Shown: positions 62,246 through 64,000 of the stretch, piece after piece | Layout of the letters: each line of letters begins with the position of its first letter | Numbering within the stretch: the first letter of the stretch is position 1 | Assembly (NCBI RefSeq): GCF_025961315.1 | Contig: NZ_JAOQNK010000001.1 | Span: 3,720,001 to 3,784,000 of the forward strand | Origin: Sphingobacterium kitahiroshimense | GTDB taxonomy: Bacteria; Bacteroidota; Bacteroidia; Sphingobacteriales; Sphingobacteriaceae | DNA length: 64,000 nt | Reading direction: 5' to 3' | Position numbers and translations under genes: made by a program | Notes under the pieces: generated by a model | Database searches by the model: none | Told to the model about the DNA's origin: nothing | Seen by the model: only the letters and a program-made list of their open reading frames with translations

Positions 62246-63238
62246 ATGAAAGTCGCAGTAGTCGGCGCAACAGGCCTTGTAGGTACTGAGATGTTAACAG
62301 TGTTAGCAGCGCGCAATTTCCCAGTTTCAGAATTAATTCCAGTAGCTTCAGAGCGTAGTAAGGGTAAGGAAATTGATTTTAAGGGAAAGAAGTATAAGGT
62401 GGTTACTCCATCTGAAGCTATTGCTTTAAAACCTGATGTTGCTTTGTTCTCTGCTGGTGGAGGTACTTCTTTAGAGTATGCGCCATTATTTGCCGCTGCT
62501 GGAATTACAGTTATTGACAATTCTTCTGCTTGGCGTATGGACCCGACCAAGAAATTGGTTGTTCCGGAAGTTAATGGAGATGTATTAACTGCTGAAGATA
62601 AAATTATAGCCAATCCAAACTGTTCAACCATACAGATGGTCGTTGCTTTAAAGCCGTTGCATGACAAGTATAAAATTAAGCGAGTTGTCGTTTCTACTTA
62701 TCAGTCTGTGACTGGTACAGGGGTTAAAGCTGTCGAGCAATTGATGAATGAGCGTGCGGGTATTAAGGATGGCGAGAAAGCTTATGCTTACGAGATCGAT
62801 TTAAATGTTATTCCTCAAATTGATGTATTCCAAGAAAATGGTTATACAAAAGAGGAAATGAAAATGATTTTGGAAACAAATAAGATTATGGGTGATGATT
62901 CCATTAAAGTGACTGCAACTACCGTTCGTATTCCAGTAATGGGTGGACACTCTGAATCATTAAATATTGAGTTTGAGCGTGATTTTGATTTAGCAGATGT
63001 TCGTGAAGCATTAGCCGCTCAAAGCGGTGTTATTGTCGTTGATGATCCAGCTAATTTGCAGTATCCGATGCCAAAAGATGCACACGGTAGAGATGAAGTA
63101 TTTGTCGGCCGTATTCGTCGTGATGATTCACAAGCAAATACGTTAAATATGTGGGTAGTTGCAGATAATTTGCGTAAAGGTGCCGCAACTAATACCATTC
63201 AAATTGCAGAAACATTAAGAGAAAAGGGATTAATTTAA
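62246..63238 (+). CDS. asd: aspartate-semialdehyde dehydrogenase
   Basis: Reduces aspartyl phosphate to aspartate semialdehyde, the branch point to lysine/diaminopimelate, threonine and methionine. The 330-residue protein has the NADP motif VAVVGATGLVGTEMLTVLA near residues 3-21, the catalytic cysteine in NPNCSTIQMVVALKPL near 126-141 and GGHSESLNIEFE near 233-244 with the substrate-binding histidine. A terminator follows. Confidence 0.97.
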   Translation: MKVAVVGATGLVGTEMLTVLAARNFPVSELIPVASERSKGKEIDFKGKKYKVVTPSEAIALKPDVALFSAGGGTSLEYAPLFAAAGITVIDNSSAWRMDPTKKLVVPEVNGDVLTAEDKIIANPNCSTIQMVVALKPLHDKYKIKRVVVSTYQSVTGTGVKAVEQLMNERAGIKDGEKAYAYEIDLNVIPQIDVFQENGYTKEEMKMILETNKIMGDDSIKVTATTVRIPVMGGHSESLNIEFERDFDLADVREALAAQSGVIVVDDPANLQYPMPKDAHGRDEVFVGRIRRDDSQANTLNMWVVADNLRKGAATNTIQIAETLREKGLI

Positions 63239-63256
63239 TCTGATCTTCATATACGT

Positions 63257-63293
63257 AAAGAGCTATATCAACACATTGATATAGCTCTTTTTT
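63257..63293 (+). terminator. Rho-independent terminator after asd
   Basis: A 14-bp perfect stem AAAGAGCTATATCA (63257-63270) and TGATATAGCTCTTT (63277-63290) with a 6-nt loop, followed by TTTG. It lies 18 nt after the asd stop. Confidence 0.88.
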
Positions 63294-64000
63294 GTTTTGG
63301 GACCTGCTCCACCATTGTATTTCCTCTTAATTGCACATCAACCACTTTAAAATAATCTTCTCTCTTTTACTCATTACAACTAAAGCCCCTTCTTATTTTC
63401 AACCTTTCTTGTACGATATTACTGCTTTATGTACATAAAAAGTGATTGGAGTCCACATCAAAAGCAATATTTCTTCACTTAGCGCTTGTGTTTCAAATGC
63501 TATTTTGTGGATTGATTTCTTGTAGGTCTACGCTAGGGACCTGCTAAGAACCAAATAGGGCCCAACTTATAGATGTGAGTAGGGTGTGAAAACTGTGTTC
63601 CCAAAGAGAAAGCACGATGTAATATGGACTTACCGTGGTTAAACTTATAACATGGTACAAATTTGGTCATAACCTGCTCCCTCGCTGTTCGGTTTTATTA
63701 CCGTTAAACTTGCGCTAATTCTAGCTACTGTATTTGTCTTCTTATTCTTTAATTTACGGTACTGCTCTTAGAGTCTCTCGTCAATGAATAGGTTGTGACG
63801 TATCTGAGATGCGCTTCCGAATCAATCTTTTAAAATGTGGTAATAGAAAATATTAGTATAATATGTTAGACACTCCAATACTTGAATTAAATTCATAGGT
63901 TGGTTTACTTTTCATGCTTATTCTTTGGCGAATGCCTCCGTATCTCTGGAGCGTGAGAAATATCGATTTGGCTTCAGGATGAATAATCTAACCAACAGTA
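63294..64000. other. non-coding or degenerate region at the right end
   Basis: About 700 bp without an open frame of 60 codons on either strand. The phrase ACCTGCT occurs three times (about 63302, 63540 and 63673), twice as GGGACCTGCT (63299 and 63537). A 45-codon minus-strand frame (63670 to 63533, ATG with GAGGGAGCAGG upstream, containing LGPIWFLAGP near its end) is the best coding candidate, but nothing marks it as real. The region could be a decayed gene, a mobile-element relic or a regulatory region for a gene beyond the window. I cannot decide. Confidence 0.4.

Noticed and set aside
62227..62667. 146-codon minus-strand frame inside asd
   Set aside because: Antisense of the clearly conserved asd gene.

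Overview
The window is a stretch of chromosome from a member of the phylum Bacteroidota, most likely the family Sphingobacteriaceae (Sphingobacterium or a close relative). The signs are the AT-rich sequence, the Bacteroidota promoter pattern TTG-N19-21-TAnnTTTG in front of at least eight transcription units, a duplicated exbD next to a TonB protein, a 14-gene nuo operon with a short NuoG, a PNGase F-like secreted protein with a tail resembling a type IX secretion sorting domain, and a DUF5686 outer-membrane family protein. Nearly everything is core chromosome. I see no insertion sequence, prophage, CRISPR array or rRNA.

Layout. 1-6165: six overlapping + strand genes (SpoIIM-like, membrane protein, DUF4129, DUF4350, MoxR ATPase, DUF58). 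6267-9069: metK on the minus strand, diverging from a lipid kinase and a SUI1-family factor. 9537-15609: TonB energy module (ExbB, two ExbD, TonB, a small membrane protein), then a PstS-like lipoprotein and a secreted TPR protein. 15715-28650: nuoA to nuoN, a full respiratory complex I. 28778-33388: DUF5686 protein, enoyl-CoA hydratase-like protein, flavin oxidoreductase. 33514-36417 (minus): PNGase F-like protein, tRNA-Glu, phosphopantetheinyl transferase. 36675-41236: dcd, prfB with a programmed +1 frameshift, pgi, pfkA. 41408-43815 (minus): DsbD split into two genes. 44045-50233: birA, rsfS, ftsH, LUD protein, rhomboid protease, YifB/ComM ATPase. 50473-52679: a three-gene envelope or stress-like cassette and trmB. 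52744-58607 (minus): trhO, a small glycan cluster (two glycosyltransferases, a methyltransferase-like protein, a flippase, DUF3820) and a DeoR regulator. 58682-61769 (minus): a tandem-repeat protein, yebC, and a threonine-dehydrogenase-like epimerase. 62246-63238: asd. 63294-64000: about 700 bp with no convincing gene.

How the genes work together. Complex I and the ExbB/ExbD/TonB module both concern proton-motive force, one generating it and the other spending it on outer-membrane transport. DsbD halves, PNGase-like protein, DUF5686 and TPR proteins act in or across the envelope. pgi and pfkA are convergent neighbours in upper glycolysis. prfB, rsfS, trmB, trhO, tRNA-Glu and the SUI1 factor are translation genes.

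The most notable sequence-level observations are the prfB recoding site, a promoter between nuoA and nuoB, several promoters whose -7 box lies only 3-5 nt before the start codon (predicted leaderless mRNAs), a terminator-like hairpin inside the small gene after tonB, the 47-residue repeat protein, an altered catalytic residue in the PNGase F-like protein, and the unexplained right end of the window. I did not find a clearly novel multi-gene system; the repeat protein and the 50.5-51.7 kb cassette are the least explained coding parts.
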